The notes beneath the pieces are model-generated. The model was not told the origin of the DNA and searched no databases. It worked only from the letters and a program-made list of their open reading frames with translations. The translations under genes were made by a program, and so were the position numbers. DNA of 64,000 nucleotides from Craterostigma plantagineum. Taxonomy: Eukaryota; Streptophyta; Magnoliopsida; Lamiales; Linderniaceae. Each line of letters opens with the position of its first letter. Positions within the stretch are counted from its first letter, which is position 1. The DNA lies in the NCBI GenBank assembly GCA_027422505.1, contig JAPQWV010000002.1:22856501-22920500 (forward strand), read 5' to 3'. Below are positions 34,459-46,409 of the stretch, in pieces.

Positions 34459-37053
34459 ATGGAATCTGATACTATTGATTTGAAGAAAATTTACGGAAAT
34501 CACTCAGCGGCTGAGTCTAATGGACGTTTGAAGGTTCCTGTTATAATTGGTAAGTGATTTTGGAATCACCATTTCGTTCGCGATTTGATTAGTCGGTATT
34601 AGTTTCGATTTGATTCGTCAGTTGCAGTATAAGCGATTCTGATTTAGGTCTCTGTGGGGATTCTAAGACTTGTGATTAATTTCCTCGAAAAGGTGTTGCT
34701 GGGGGCACTGCTTCAGGAAAAACCACTGTGTGTGATATGATAATCTCGCAGCTCCATGATCAGAGAGTTGTTCTCGTCAACCAAGTAATAATTCAAGTTT
34801 TGTGATGACATCTCAATGTCATATGGTATACGTAGGATTAATCACAGCAATTCCACGTTATGGATATTGTATTCTAGGATGCATTTTATCGTTCTCTAAG
34901 CGGCAAACAGCTGATGAAAGTCCAAGACTACAACTTCGATCATCCTGGTGAGGATGGATATGGAATAAATGACTTCATGTACAAATTATTCTCAAGGAGC
35001 TGATTATTCACTTATATTTCAGATGCCTTTGATACAAATCTTCTGCTTTCGTGCATGGAAAGACTAAGGCATGGAACCGCAGTTAGCATTCCGAACTACG
35101 ATTTCAAGTGCCATAAAAGCGTTGAACCATCCCGTTTGGTATTTTTACTTGTATCCTCTTCCACTTTTTCATCGCAATTCTAAGTGTGCAGCTGCTGTAC
35201 TTAAAGTAGATTGCACAAGAACAACGTTATTTTTTATAGTCTTTGTTGCTTGACATTAGAAGCATGTTCGATTTCGTAGGTGAACCCTGCTGACGTTATT
35301 ATTTTAGAAGGGATCCTCGTTCTTCACGATCCTCGTGTGCGAGAGCTAATGAACATGAAGATCTTCGTAGACACAGGTCTAGTGCTCCCCAAGTTCTTCT
35401 TTCTCTGCTACAGATTAATCTAATGGAGGATCGTCTACATTACTTCGACAATGTTCAGAGAAAAACAACTTTTTTATCGCTGCAGATTCGGATGTGCGTC
35501 TTGTAAGGAGAATACAGCGTGATACTGTTGAACGAGGCCGAAACGTTGAGAATGTGCTCAACCAAGTTAGTCTTGTATCTTACAAGATATCCCATGTATG
35601 AAGACCGTTTTTCACTTTGGAAGTTAACAAGCACATAGTATTGTATACAGTACGACAAGTTTGTGAAGCCTAGTTTCGAGGAATTCATACTTCCCTCTAA
35701 GAAGTATGCGGACGTCATAATTCCTCGAGGAGCAGATAATGAAGTCGCGATCGACTTGATAGTACAGCATATACGAACTAAACTCGGCCAACACGACCTC
35801 TGCAAGATATATCCCAATGTTTTTGTCATACATTCGACGTTTCAGGTAAAATCTTATTTCAATCAGTTCTACATCATCGTAGATCAATAGATAAAATAGC
35901 TGAATGAGATTAACCAACCCTCTTAATCTAGATTCGAGGGATGCACACTCTTGTAAGGGATGCCAAAACCAAGAAGCATGACTTCGTTTTCTATGCAGAT
36001 CGACTCATTCGTTTGGTAAATTCAGTTCTAAGGAAAAATTATAAAAGAAAAACATCATTTTATTAGTGAAATATTATTCATACGTTAATAGGTTGTAGAG
36101 CACGGTCTAGGCCACCTACCATTCACCGAGAAACAGATCATCACTCCTACAGGTAAACTACCTTACTTGATCGTGCCTTGACTATACCAGAAAAAGTTCG
36201 ATTTCTACAAAAGGTTGTGTATTTGCAATCATATGCCTCTCGATGGATGCCCAGGATCTGTATACAGCGGAGTCGTCTTCTGCAAAAGGTTGTGTGGCAT
36301 CTCAGTCATAAGAAGGTAAGAAAATTCTGCTCTATCAACCGAGCTGTTGAAATTGCGTCTCTCACCAATTCAATCGAGTTTCTTCCGTAATCACCAGCGG
36401 CGAAAGCATGGAGAATGCACTGAGAGCTTGCTGTAAAGGTATAAAGATCGGCAAAATCCTAATTCACGGGCATGGTAACAACGGTCGACAGGTTAGCAAT
36501 CCAAACATGCGTATAATATTTCATCATGATCACATTTTTATTCGAAATTGCTGTATATGTTTCTCACTGGCACAGTTGATCTACGAAAAGCTACCATCGG
36601 ACATAGCTAGCAGGCACGTTCTATTGCTCGACCCCGTTCTTGCCTCGGGTAAGTAGATATTCCTAACTGAACATTTGTATATGTCCGACATAACGAACCT
36701 TGTCTTTTCTTTTACTATGTGGTTAGGGAATTCTGCTGTAAAAGCAATTTCAGTGCTGCTCAGCAAAGGCGTCCCAGAATCCAACATAATTTTCCTCAAC
36801 CTCATTTCGGTGGGTGGATTCTAATCCGCTCTTACGAGCATCAGTTCGTTCCTTTAGCGTACCGAAATAATATCCTAATATGTCGCAAATGCATCCATAG
36901 GCTCCTGAAGGTATACATGCAGTTTGCAATAGATATCCGAGGCTGAAAATAGTAACTTCGGAGATAGATACGTCGCTCACCACAGATTTGCGTGTGGTCC
37001 CTGGCATGGGTGAGTTTGGCGATCGCTACTTTGGCACCGATTACTCTAAATGA
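34459..37053 (+). CDS. UKL: Uridine kinase / uracil phosphoribosyltransferase-like protein (UKL), 14 exons
   Basis: Exons: 34459-34549, 34693-34784, 34878-34947, 35023-35138, 35280-35376, 35486-35565, 35651-35845, 35932-36015, 36092-36152, 36255-36315, 36398-36491, 36576-36648, 36727-36809, 36901-37053. All junctions are GT-AG and they sum to 1350 nt (449 residues). The N-terminal kinase half has the P-loop GGTASGKT (residues 34-41), [35 protein letters not shown] and [12 protein letters not shown]. The C-terminal UPRT-like half starts near residue 248 ([20 protein letters not shown]) and has [13 protein letters not shown] (about residues 363-375), the PRPP-binding loop region. Plant UKL proteins salvage uridine to UMP. 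The UPRT half is present, but its activity is debated in several members. [10 protein letters not shown] in the UPRT half differs from the more usual charged IHREGDNG-type sequence I remember. Confidence 0.92.
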
Positions 37054-37496
37054 TCATCATGAACCGAGCTGCACTATAAGTGGGTCAGGTTTTAAGCAGA
37101 AAGCATCTGTAGAAACTTCTATTCATTTTTCCTTTCATTTCCTAATCTACAAACTCAATGTAAGAAGACTATGATGTACTGTAGGGAAAAGAAGGGGCTG
37201 AGACGACATTTCAAACCCGTAATGGTTAATTATATTAAAAAATTTTTTGTGAAGAAACTCCTTTCAGAAATTATGAAGTACGAATTATGATACAGTAAAG
37301 TATCATTTGAATCAAATATAAGAAATGGGTCATAATTTGGGAGAAGTGAAACTATGCAGGCAACAAATTCCCTTTTCCAATTCAGTTATTTGCGTTATTA
37401 CTATTCCTTCATGGAATATAAATATCAATAAGAATAAGGTCAACTACAGATCAGCAGAAGTAGAAAGCAGTTGATAGTTCAAAACTAGCACTCCTA

Positions 37497-40098
37497 CTAC
37501 ATGTAGCCTTTCGTAATCTCTTGTTCCAATTCTTGAAATTCCCATGCGTCATCAGCAGAATATTCCCCTGGGTTTAATTAAATAAGAATAGAAGAAGCGG
37601 AACTAATCTCAGAACAGAGATGAGATATTATCGTAATCGTGTAAGAAGTCGTACGCAGAATACATACCTATGGAATCTCTACGCAACGCTGTTAAATGCG
37701 CACAGCTACAAGTACAAACAAACAAACAAACCATTGAGTATAAGCTTCTACAAACCGAAGCAAATTTAAAAAAAAAAGAAGAATAAATATCTGGGTAAAT
37801 AATATATACTACCTGCCCAATGCCTTCCCGAAATCAGTACAGAGTGATCGAATATAAGTTCCCTTTGAGCAAGTGACTCGGAAAACCACATTTTGCCTGT
37901 GAATCAAATCAAACGATGAGTAGAGTAAGCAAATTTGACAAGTAGGGTTTAAATTGAAATTTATATGTTGTTTGAATATTAGCATCTTTCGTATTGTAGG
38001 TGGGACCTGTCTTGTAAACTCCGTTCAACTTCGAAGTGGAATATCGAAATCCTTCTTGGGGATAGTTCGATGCTCTCTCCTTTCCTAGCCTTTTCGTACA
38101 TCCTCTCTCCGCCTACCTACAATATACACATATCGAATGAATGATGTGATAAAGTCTCAAATTACAAAACAGATTATGATATTCATTTATGAGCTAAAGT
38201 TAGCTTCTTACTTTAATTGCAGAAAACATAGGAGGAACTTGCCATGTCTCTCCACAAAAAGAAGCAGCAGCTTTCTTTATATCTTCATCCTTTATGTGTT
38301 CCCAAGGCTCCCTTTGGATCACCTACATAATATACCACATTACTTAAACAAAATTTCAAACCTTGATACGATTTAATTCGCCACGAATACACCATATATA
38401 AGTCCGTACTGGTGAATCAGCATCCCAGGTTGAGGTGGCTTCTCCTAAGCGGAAGATTCCACTGTATCCCTTTATCATTCCTTGGTATCTGCAAGAATTA
38501 ACTGTAGTTAGTCTATGCGTAGTAAAGCCTTATGATCTTGGAAATATACGGATGAAACTCATACTTTACGGTACCTATCAACCACCTTCGTGGCTTTACC
38601 AACGCAAACGATGAGCAACCCAGTTGCCATGGGATCTAACGTTCCAGCGTGGCCCACCTGCAAGACATAACTTACGTCGGGAAAATCGAAGTGTTTGAGG
38701 TCTTTGATCGTATAGCTGAAGAGTGAAGACAACCTTCTTCACTTGGACTAAGCGCCTCAGTTTCCCACAAACTGTGAACGAAGTCCAACCTGTTCAAACC
38801 ACCTTTTCGGTTAGAATCTCAGCTACGAAACAAGGCTACTATTACTAGACGTTTAAGAAAAGACATTTCGCCAGGTTTGTCAAGTACCAAAGCGGTTAGT
38901 TTCAATAACGATGGAACTAAAACATTATCACTACAACTAGAGCTTAGAACACATCGCATTCCGAAAACTCCAATCTAAAACATTGCAAGTGACGTCGTCC
39001 ATTGCAAACAAGAAATAACTCGTTATTCGCAGCTACTGCTCTAGTTTCCCATCATAGCTTCGAAATTCAGGACTCCATTCAATCAACATATGATAGAATC
39101 ACAACAATGATGTAAGACCACATATGCATAAGGAGAAACACTTCATTAACCGATACCAAGACATCTCCGCAAAAGAAGCCAGAAAAAAAGAACAACAAAC
39201 CTTTAGGCTTGTTCACCAGCACCACTGTCCCGCTAGGCCCGTCCCATTTTGGTGGAAGCCCGCAACTCCTAGTCGACAAGAAAGGCTCCATGTCGATCGC
39301 ATCCCCACCTTTCTCATTCGGTACTTTCTTCAAACACTTGAAGAACTCCTCCACTTTCTTCTCCTTCACATCCTGGCCTTTCACATTCTCTTCGAAAAAC
39401 ACCAAACCCTTATCCTCCTTCTCCAAAGAATTACCCTTCTTACCCTCATCACTCTTCTTTACTTGACCCCCTTCCCCGGCGTCAAGAAAAGCCTTGTCGA
39501 AACACTGGTCAGGGAAATACTTCTTCTCAAGCTGATAAACCATCTTGTAGTGCTTGTTCTTCTCCCATGGATACGAAAAAGAGTCGTAGAAGTACAACTC
39601 CTCTTCCCTTTTGTGCAAAGTCTTAAGCTCCACAATTTCCTGCTTCAGCTCGACAAAGTCTCCATCCTTCGAGCCTCTATCGTCCTCGTCGGACTCGGAC
39701 TCTCCGTACATTCTCCTCCGCCGTTTTTCGTAGTACTTTCGCTTCGCCTTGTCCAATACCATCGGTTTGTCGCCGTCTAGGGAAGCGTCGGATAGTTTTC
39801 GGTCGACCCAAGAGTTGAAATCCTCGTCCGATTCGGGACTTGCGCTCGGGCCAGGGTCGGGTCTGGATGCGGATCGGGTGGGTCCGACCCGTCGCCGATT
39901 GGGATCGGTTGCCGGGCGGGAGATGATCATTTCGTACTGAAGTGGGCATGGAGTGACGGAAGTAGCGAGGAGCCTTTTCGGGCCGGTGGGTTTCGGTTGA
40001 AGTAGGCAGAGCGGGCTCGTAGAGGTGGGGTGGTGCCGCCGTATGTGGTGGAGGAGGTGGTGGTGGAAAGCTTTCGCCATGGTGTGGCGGAGAAGCAC
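37497..40098 (-). CDS. TruB-family tRNA pseudouridine synthase, organelle-type N-terminus, 9 exons
   Basis: Exons on the minus strand: 39201-40098, 38734-38789, 38575-38657, 38410-38488, 38212-38322, 38007-38116, 37813-37896, 37668-37705, 37497-37567. They sum to 1530 nt (509 residues) with GT-AG junctions throughout. Exon 1 gives a long extension: a His/Arg/Ser-rich start suited to an organelle transit peptide, then charged sequence. The TruB core begins at [20 protein letters not shown]. Its catalytic motif [15 protein letters not shown] carries the active aspartate at about residue 326. Further TruB blocks are [51 protein letters not shown] and [14 protein letters not shown]. Bacterial TruB makes pseudouridine 55 in the T arm of tRNA, and the same reaction is inferred here. 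Met1 or Met7 could be the start. The gene converges on UKL, with 443 bp between stop codons. Confidence 0.92.
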
Positions 40099-40204
40099 CT
40101 AACCTAAGGTAAGGTACCCAAATCCTACTTAAAATTTATGTAAGATTGTATTTTTGTGTCGGCTTAACTGTACAAGTTCGACGATTAATGGTAAAATACA
40201 ATGA

Positions 40205-40455
40205 CTTTTTTTTTGGGTCCTCATCTATCCGCAGACAGCCCGGCTATGGGCTAATCGCCACACACTTCAGAGGTGGGACTAATCCTCGAGGTCAGATGAA
40301 TACGTCCCAAACCCACCCAACAACAATAGTCATGTGCCTGCCCATGGGGACTTCCCAAATTCATGTGGGAGGTGGTTTTCGAACCCCAAACTTACTAATC
40401 ACATGACTTTGAGTAACTCAGCTTGGCCACTAGAGCCAAGCCTCATTGGCCAAAT
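40205..40455 (-). mobile_element. tRNA-derived SINE
   Basis: On the minus strand, an A-box-like TGGCTCTAGTGG (40427-40438) is followed about 40 bases later by a B-box-like GGTTCGAAAAC (40375-40385). The element ends in a run of A (T run at 40206-40214 on the plus strand). An 8-bp target duplication TACAATGA flanks it (40197-40204 and 40456-40463). Length (about 250 bp), polymerase III boxes and poly-A end fit a plant SINE. Mobility would depend on a LINE reverse transcriptase. Confidence 0.85.
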
Positions 40456-40464
40456 TACAATGAT

Positions 40465-41990
40465 TTTACTAAGAAAAATTTAGCAAACTACTCCATACTC
40501 GTTACTTTCTTACATTACTAAGAAGAGAGGAATGCATTTGCTTCGACGTTACTTTCGTTTTAGTACATGACTGCTACGAGTCGGCACTCAAATTCAGCCT
40601 AATCGATGCACCATAATATTTCATTAGTTAATTTCTTATTCACTCGATATCATTCCGAAGGAAAGTTAACAATAACTATTCTAGAGGCTTAGAATTTTTT
40701 CCTCGGCATCAATTTCAAATTACGTCGAACAATGTTTTTTCGAATTCCAAAAGATTGATTATTTAGATTTTAATTGAGATTTGACCCAAGTGAAGCGAAT
40801 AACCCCCGATTGAACCCAATATCCCCGACTCCCAAAAACCCAAAACTCCAATTATTATAAGTATTTTTGCACGCTCGAATGTGTGTGATTACAATATATA
40901 AATATATATAACTATAAAATAATTAACTAAAAGTAGAAGGATAAAATGGAAATATATAATAAAAAATTGTCGTGGGTGGTTTTATTTAAATTTTATATTG
41001 TGTTTCTAATTAATCTAAAATTGACAAACCAAAATTTTATGGTTTATACCAAGACTTGAGGCTTAATAAAAAACTAGTATATTAAGCACATTTGAATGTG
41101 TACGACGCCGCAGTTCATAATATAACTTTCTTTATGGTTAAAAAGTATGTAATGTAGGAGAGCATGATAAAAATTTTAAATGGAATGTTTTGAAATTATC
41201 AAATAAAAAAATAATTCATATGATTTAATTACAATAAATAAAAAATAAATGGAATAAATTAGAAATTATACAACAATGGAGCTAGTGGTAGATTCTTTCA
41301 TTCTCGTGGGCATGAGTGAACTAAGGGGGATTGACATTTTCCCCTTTTTTCTTCGGACACTGTTTATTGCTTCGTTAATTAGGATAGGTTGAATATGAAA
41401 CCTTTTTAGTCAGAGGTATGAGGGATTCTGATTTATGAAGCAGCATCTGTCCAATGGCAGGTGCTTCTGTATGGTGGCCAGGTGATTTCTTGGAAAAAAA
41501 AAAAGAGAGAACTGCTCTTTACAACTGATAAGGTGAATATGAAGGAGCATATTTAGCTTCTCGTTATTTGTCAAGAAAATATGACCTTTTTAGTGTAGGT
41601 AGTTAAATATGCTACATCCTTCTTACTAGTTTCCATGTTGTTCGTGATGAGAAAATTGCAAAAATAGTTATGTTTTAAAACTTGGATTATAAAACTAGTT
41701 AACTTTTTTAAAAAATAGTTATGTTTTAAAACTTGGATTATAAAACTACTTAACTTTTTAAAACTAATGCAAAAGTAATCGATTCTAAGTTTAATTATTT
41801 TTATTTTCTCTTTTCACCACATTATTTAAAGTTCTAAATTTTCACAATTATTATCTTAGTTTAGCATCTAATTGGTAATAATTATACTTTTAACTTCAAT
41901 AGAATTTAAAAAATTTTAAACCATCAAAATATGTAAACCTAAATAGGTGTATTTAAACGGTTCCAGTTTCCAATGTGAAATTGTCGTTTC
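40465..41990. other. Intergenic with short tandem repeat and a possible Copia remnant
   Basis: AT-rich. A 52-bp unit (ATAGTTATGTTTTAAAACTT...) is tandemly repeated at about 41661-41711 and 41712-41763. Near 41455-41500 the plus strand reads LLYGGQVISWKKKK, which recalls the Copia RNase H text (G..VSWKSKKQ), but nothing else of pol is readable around it. Confidence 0.45.
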
Positions 41991-41999
41991 TATTGAACC

Positions 42000-44013
42000 A
42001 AAACCTCGCGCCAATCGAGTTGTGGTAGCAATATTTTTCTCGGTGTCATTTCGGCTTTTATTGATATCCCGATAAATTATCGCGGAGTCCATATACAACT
42101 ACCACTGGCCTGGAATTAAATATTTGGCGATTTCCCCAACAAGTGGTATCAGAGCCAGACCCTGTTGGTATTCTGAGTATGGTCTGTGGTTGCAGCTGTG
42201 CCTGATCTTCCACATCAGAAAAGATGCCAGAAGGGAACATCGGTTGGGGGGAGCCAGTGTCAGAGCGAGGTTCAACGAGGTGATGCCTTGTGCTGATACA
42301 AGATGGTTATCATTGATGGGAAGCTCGGTGTGGGCGGTGCTTGTGCGGCAGTGGAATTTTGGAGTTATGGCAATAGTGATGTGTTGCTAGCCTTTCCTGC
42401 GATCAGTACTATTTGGGCCGGGCTGTTGAATCTGTGCAAGGATAATAGCGACAGATGATAGCAAAGTGCGACAGTGTGCTGGTGCGGGAGGTTTCACTCT
42501 GCCGCAGAGAAGAGTGAAGGATGTGCTCGTTTGTCAAGGCTGGGTGATAAGCTTTGATGGGAGACGGGCACGGAAATTTTGGGGTAAGATGTGTCGAAAC
42601 AGGAAGAAGTAAGGCCATTTTACTTCTTACCTCTCTTCCTGACTTGGATGATAATTTGGTCACAACCATCTCGTACGAGCTAGTGAAGGCAGTGGATGGT
42701 GTAGTCAACTCTTTTGGAGAGGAGGCGACCAAATTATGGTGATAGTCGGGCGAGCTATACACGGAGAGAGTCTTAGAGGAAGGTGACACGCCGGGGATTT
42801 GGAGACAGCAGCAGGCCAAATCCAGATGGCGGGAAGGGCATGTGATGCTACAGTCTGGTGACCCCACATAATGAGAAATTGTCCGACTTGAGGAAAGAAG
42901 GACAAGCGGCTAGGAAAATTCAACAACGGAGGTAGCACACATTTATCTTAGAGACGTTCTCATGATCTCTAATGATGGCGCTGGTTCTTAGGAAGAAGAA
43001 TATATGATTCGAGTTTGCTCCAAGTGGATGTTTTGATGCATTTCTGAACCCAAAGGCTTTTTGATCTCCATGGTCAATGGATGTCGTTGTGTTTGTTCGG
43101 GGTATTGAAATGGTGAATATCAAAATGATTGACGGAGCGGTACACATTTTGGATGGTGTGATGTTGTCTCAAAGTTGCGTAGAATTTAATATTCTTGAGC
43201 CAGTCAGATTTTAGGGCTATGGAGTTTTCATAGCAGGGGGAGTCTGGGAAAGTCACACATGGTGGAAATGGTCCTACCAAACGGAGAAGAGTGCAAAGGT
43301 TTGTATCGTCTGGACGTGAGTATGGTATCTAATACTCAGATTTCGATTGGTTCACGAAAATCGTGCGTGTGGTAAGGACAGACGATGGTGAGAAGGGAAA
43401 TCCCGTTGGAGAAGGGGTTGCATCGAAGTCCCTCTTCCGGAATCGACGAGTCGAGTCGGTTCAACATAGCTGCACATAAGATTGGCCGCTGAATGAATCA
43501 AATGGGGTAGGATCGGAATTCTTGATTCGAATTATGTGTAGGTGCTACAAGGAAGGCAAATGGATGTTCGTGGTATTTACGAACGGGTTGCCCTCATTCT
43601 CGGGTTCGTGGGAATGCTCTCTAAAGAAGATGGACGTGTTGAAAAGGAGGAAGAATTGTTGACTTTTCAACATAGATGAAGAAGCAATGGGAGATCAAAT
43701 TGGGTTTTTCTTATTTTGAGCTAAGCAATGACGTTGCTTTTGCTCATTTAGTGCCTATAAATAGGCATGCTTCCTCAATGTTATTATCACCCCAAAATTA
43801 GATAGAGACAGGGCGAGAGTTAGAGAGAGAGAGGTGAGGGAAAAATGAGAGATAAGGGTTCTCGAGTTTGGTTATAACACAAGCGTTGTTTTGTACGGTG
43901 TAATATTCTCAAATATAGTAAAACTATTGTCTCCCAGTGGAGGTAGGCGGTATTGGCCTAACCACGTAAAAATCTAGGTGTTTTCCTCGCTGTCATTTCG
44001 GCTTTTAGTTAGG
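42000..44013 (+). mobile_element. Copia-like LTR element without recognisable pol (degenerate or non-autonomous)
   Basis: The end of a 5' LTR (CGGTGTCATTTCGGCTTTTA, then ...CCCCAACA at 42141) runs directly into a primer-binding site TGGTATCAGAGCC (42144-42156), matching initiator-Met tRNA. A 3' LTR candidate starts TGTTGAAAAGGAGG at 43637, contains TATAAATAGG near 43755, and repeats the TGTCATTTCGGCTTTTA word near 43998. The interior of about 1.5 kb has only short ORFs without Copia domains. The start of the 5' LTR is not resolved and no target duplication is found. Confidence 0.65.
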
Positions 44014-44486
44014 CATTTGATTTTGTAGTAAAGTGCGTGCTGAGGGACTTGAGACGCTCGACTACTTTTGATAATTTGCTACGAAAGGGAGAGATACACG
44101 GAGCAGGATGATGCTATTACTTTCGATGGCGAGATGATTGGGCTTTATTTCGGCAGAAGAAATACACACTCCATTTCTTTGGCTTTCATGAAAGGAAAGA
44201 CGTTTTTCCATTTGAAGGTATCCTTATTATAAAACCCTTTTTTTATATGTTTTTTTTACAGATAGATCGAGTGTAGCCAATAAGCACTCCAACAAAGATA
44301 GCCATATATAATAGACCACGAGAAGAAGAGAACGTCCCCCTTAGTTCACGAGAATGAAAGAATCTACCACTCTAATTAGCTCCATAGAAAAATCCACATC
44401 ATCAACGACACATGAATTGATCAATTTGAAGTGGTCCCAGTACTATATGAATGTAAATAAACTAAGTTCTAAAACTGGTTTCTAAA

Positions 44487-45153
44487 TGTTGGAACAAATG
44501 TTGGGGTAACACTGCAGCCAACACCTGGGATCAGAACCCAACACAGAACGCACAGCGGAATATTTAACGAACTTAGTAAAGAGAAACGATAGACACGAGA
44601 TGTAAAATTGTGCAGCAAGTGTGAAACTTGCTGCGTGCCTCATGGCGAAAAATCCACTACGAAGATGGATTACAAAACAACTATCGGAAGATAGTAAAAA
44701 TCAAGCCTAGAAAAACCACGAATTTTACGATTCTGCAAACCAACAAAGTCCTAAAGACTTTTGCAAACTGAAATACTAGGCTAAAAGAAAGCACTCGTGT
44801 TTCGCTCAAACTCAAAGTATGCTTCGACCAATGACTCGGATATTCGCACTTTACGTTCAATAGTTACTCCATGAAAAGCTCTCTCGAAAAGTGGTACATT
44901 ACAGCTCGAAAATAACCCTTATTTATAGGCCTTGGCTCTCGTTGAATCGGTAAGAGATCCCTTGATAATCTTCCAAAATATCTCATTGAACATCTCTCCA
45001 AATATAGTAAATATTTGATTCGAATCTCCTCTCCTTATTGGTTGATCATATCTTCCATATTTGGTAGTTGCAATCTCCTATTTTTGGCATGTAGTTGCAC
45101 CACTTATTTTGGGGAAGAAAGACAAAATCTTCTTTCAAATATTCGCATTAACA
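44487..45153 (-). repeat. 3' LTR of the outer minus-strand Copia (667 bp)
   Basis: The ends are TGTTGGAACA on the left and, inverted, TGTTAATGCG on the right (TG...CA). It is followed on the plus strand by ATCTCCCCCCTTTT, the complement of a polypurine tract. The partner 5' LTR would lie beyond the right edge. Confidence 0.8.
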
Positions 45154-46409
45154 ATCTCCCCCCTTTTGTCTTTCTTCCCAAAACTCGTGCTTTTCTGAAT
45201 CATCTCCCCCTTTTTGGGAAGGAAGAAATCTCCCCCTTAATGTGGCGTTCCAAACCTCCCCCTGAAGGCAAAATATACTCAACCAAAAAACATCAAATAT
45301 GGTTAGAGTAAAAAATAGCAAAGTACTAGAAATTAGTACAAAGTCGTCCAAGGTTCGTTAGGGAAATCTACAAACACAAAGTTTCGACAAGCCAATCATA
45401 TTAGAGAACCAAATCAGCATGCACAAAAGTATAAAACTTTATCAGGTACGCAAAACTTGATAAGGATGAGAAACTCAAACTCTCAATGGAGTCTTTAGCT
45501 TCTTTCTGTTTGGTTCTAGCTCCCCCTGTCGAAATTCCCTTAGCACTACTAGCAAACATTGCACCACCTTGATTAGCACCATCTTCTCCCCCTTTTTGGA
45601 AAAAGTAAGCCTCGGAGAATTTCTCCAGGTGAAACGTTGAGGAAGATGTGGATCCAACATCTGGTTCAACATTCTCAGACTCGAAATTGGGTGAGTTCGC
45701 AATAGACATTCAAGATTAAAAGTATCAAAGCAGAGCAGTATAAGTCTTGAAATCTATAAAGGTCTGAAGGAATGTCCCCGGTTTAGCAACGTTAATGAGC
45801 ACATGAGACAAGCGTAGCAGGCTGGAACTAATAATGCTGACCTAAAAGCTAATGCAAATAAACGAAAGCACAAACATATAGGATGATCGAACTGACAGTC
45901 ACATATGTTGCCCCAACATAAGACTCAACATTCTACACTGAAATTCTAGACTTTTCTGTTCAACATCCTAAACTCAATTCCCTTTCATTTTCTGCCCTAC
46001 TTACCTCAGTTATAGACTAGTAGTATTATGCACAGTCCTTATAAGATCCTTATCATCAAGGTTAGGATTTTTGTTGCGAAGAATACATCGTCACCGGGAA
46101 TATCGTGTACCTAGGGAATTTATTACCTGAACCTGTATCTTGAAAAAGAATCATGAGCAATATATATATTTTTTTATTTCTTTCTCTCTTTCTTTTTAAG
46201 GAAGATGGTCATTTCAGGGAACGGTCTAGATGAGTCAAATCATTTCACAGAATAACAGAGATAACATTAAATCAAACATCAAAACAATAACCATCAAGTT
46301 CGACATATGCTATGTTGATCCAAATGTTTGACCAAGATTCAGACGGATTGATGCAAACCTATGGACTTTTTCAGGTCACCTTTCAAAATCCAATGCTTTC
46401 GTGAAAATG

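Noticed and set aside
39124..39780. A 218-codon plus-strand ORF in the TruB gene
   Set aside because: It is the antisense shadow of TruB exon 1. The minus strand has the domain, splice sites and continuous frame.
40375..40438. A tRNA gene on the minus strand
   Set aside because: A and B boxes are present, but no cloverleaf arms pair around them. The poly-A end and target duplication identify a SINE.
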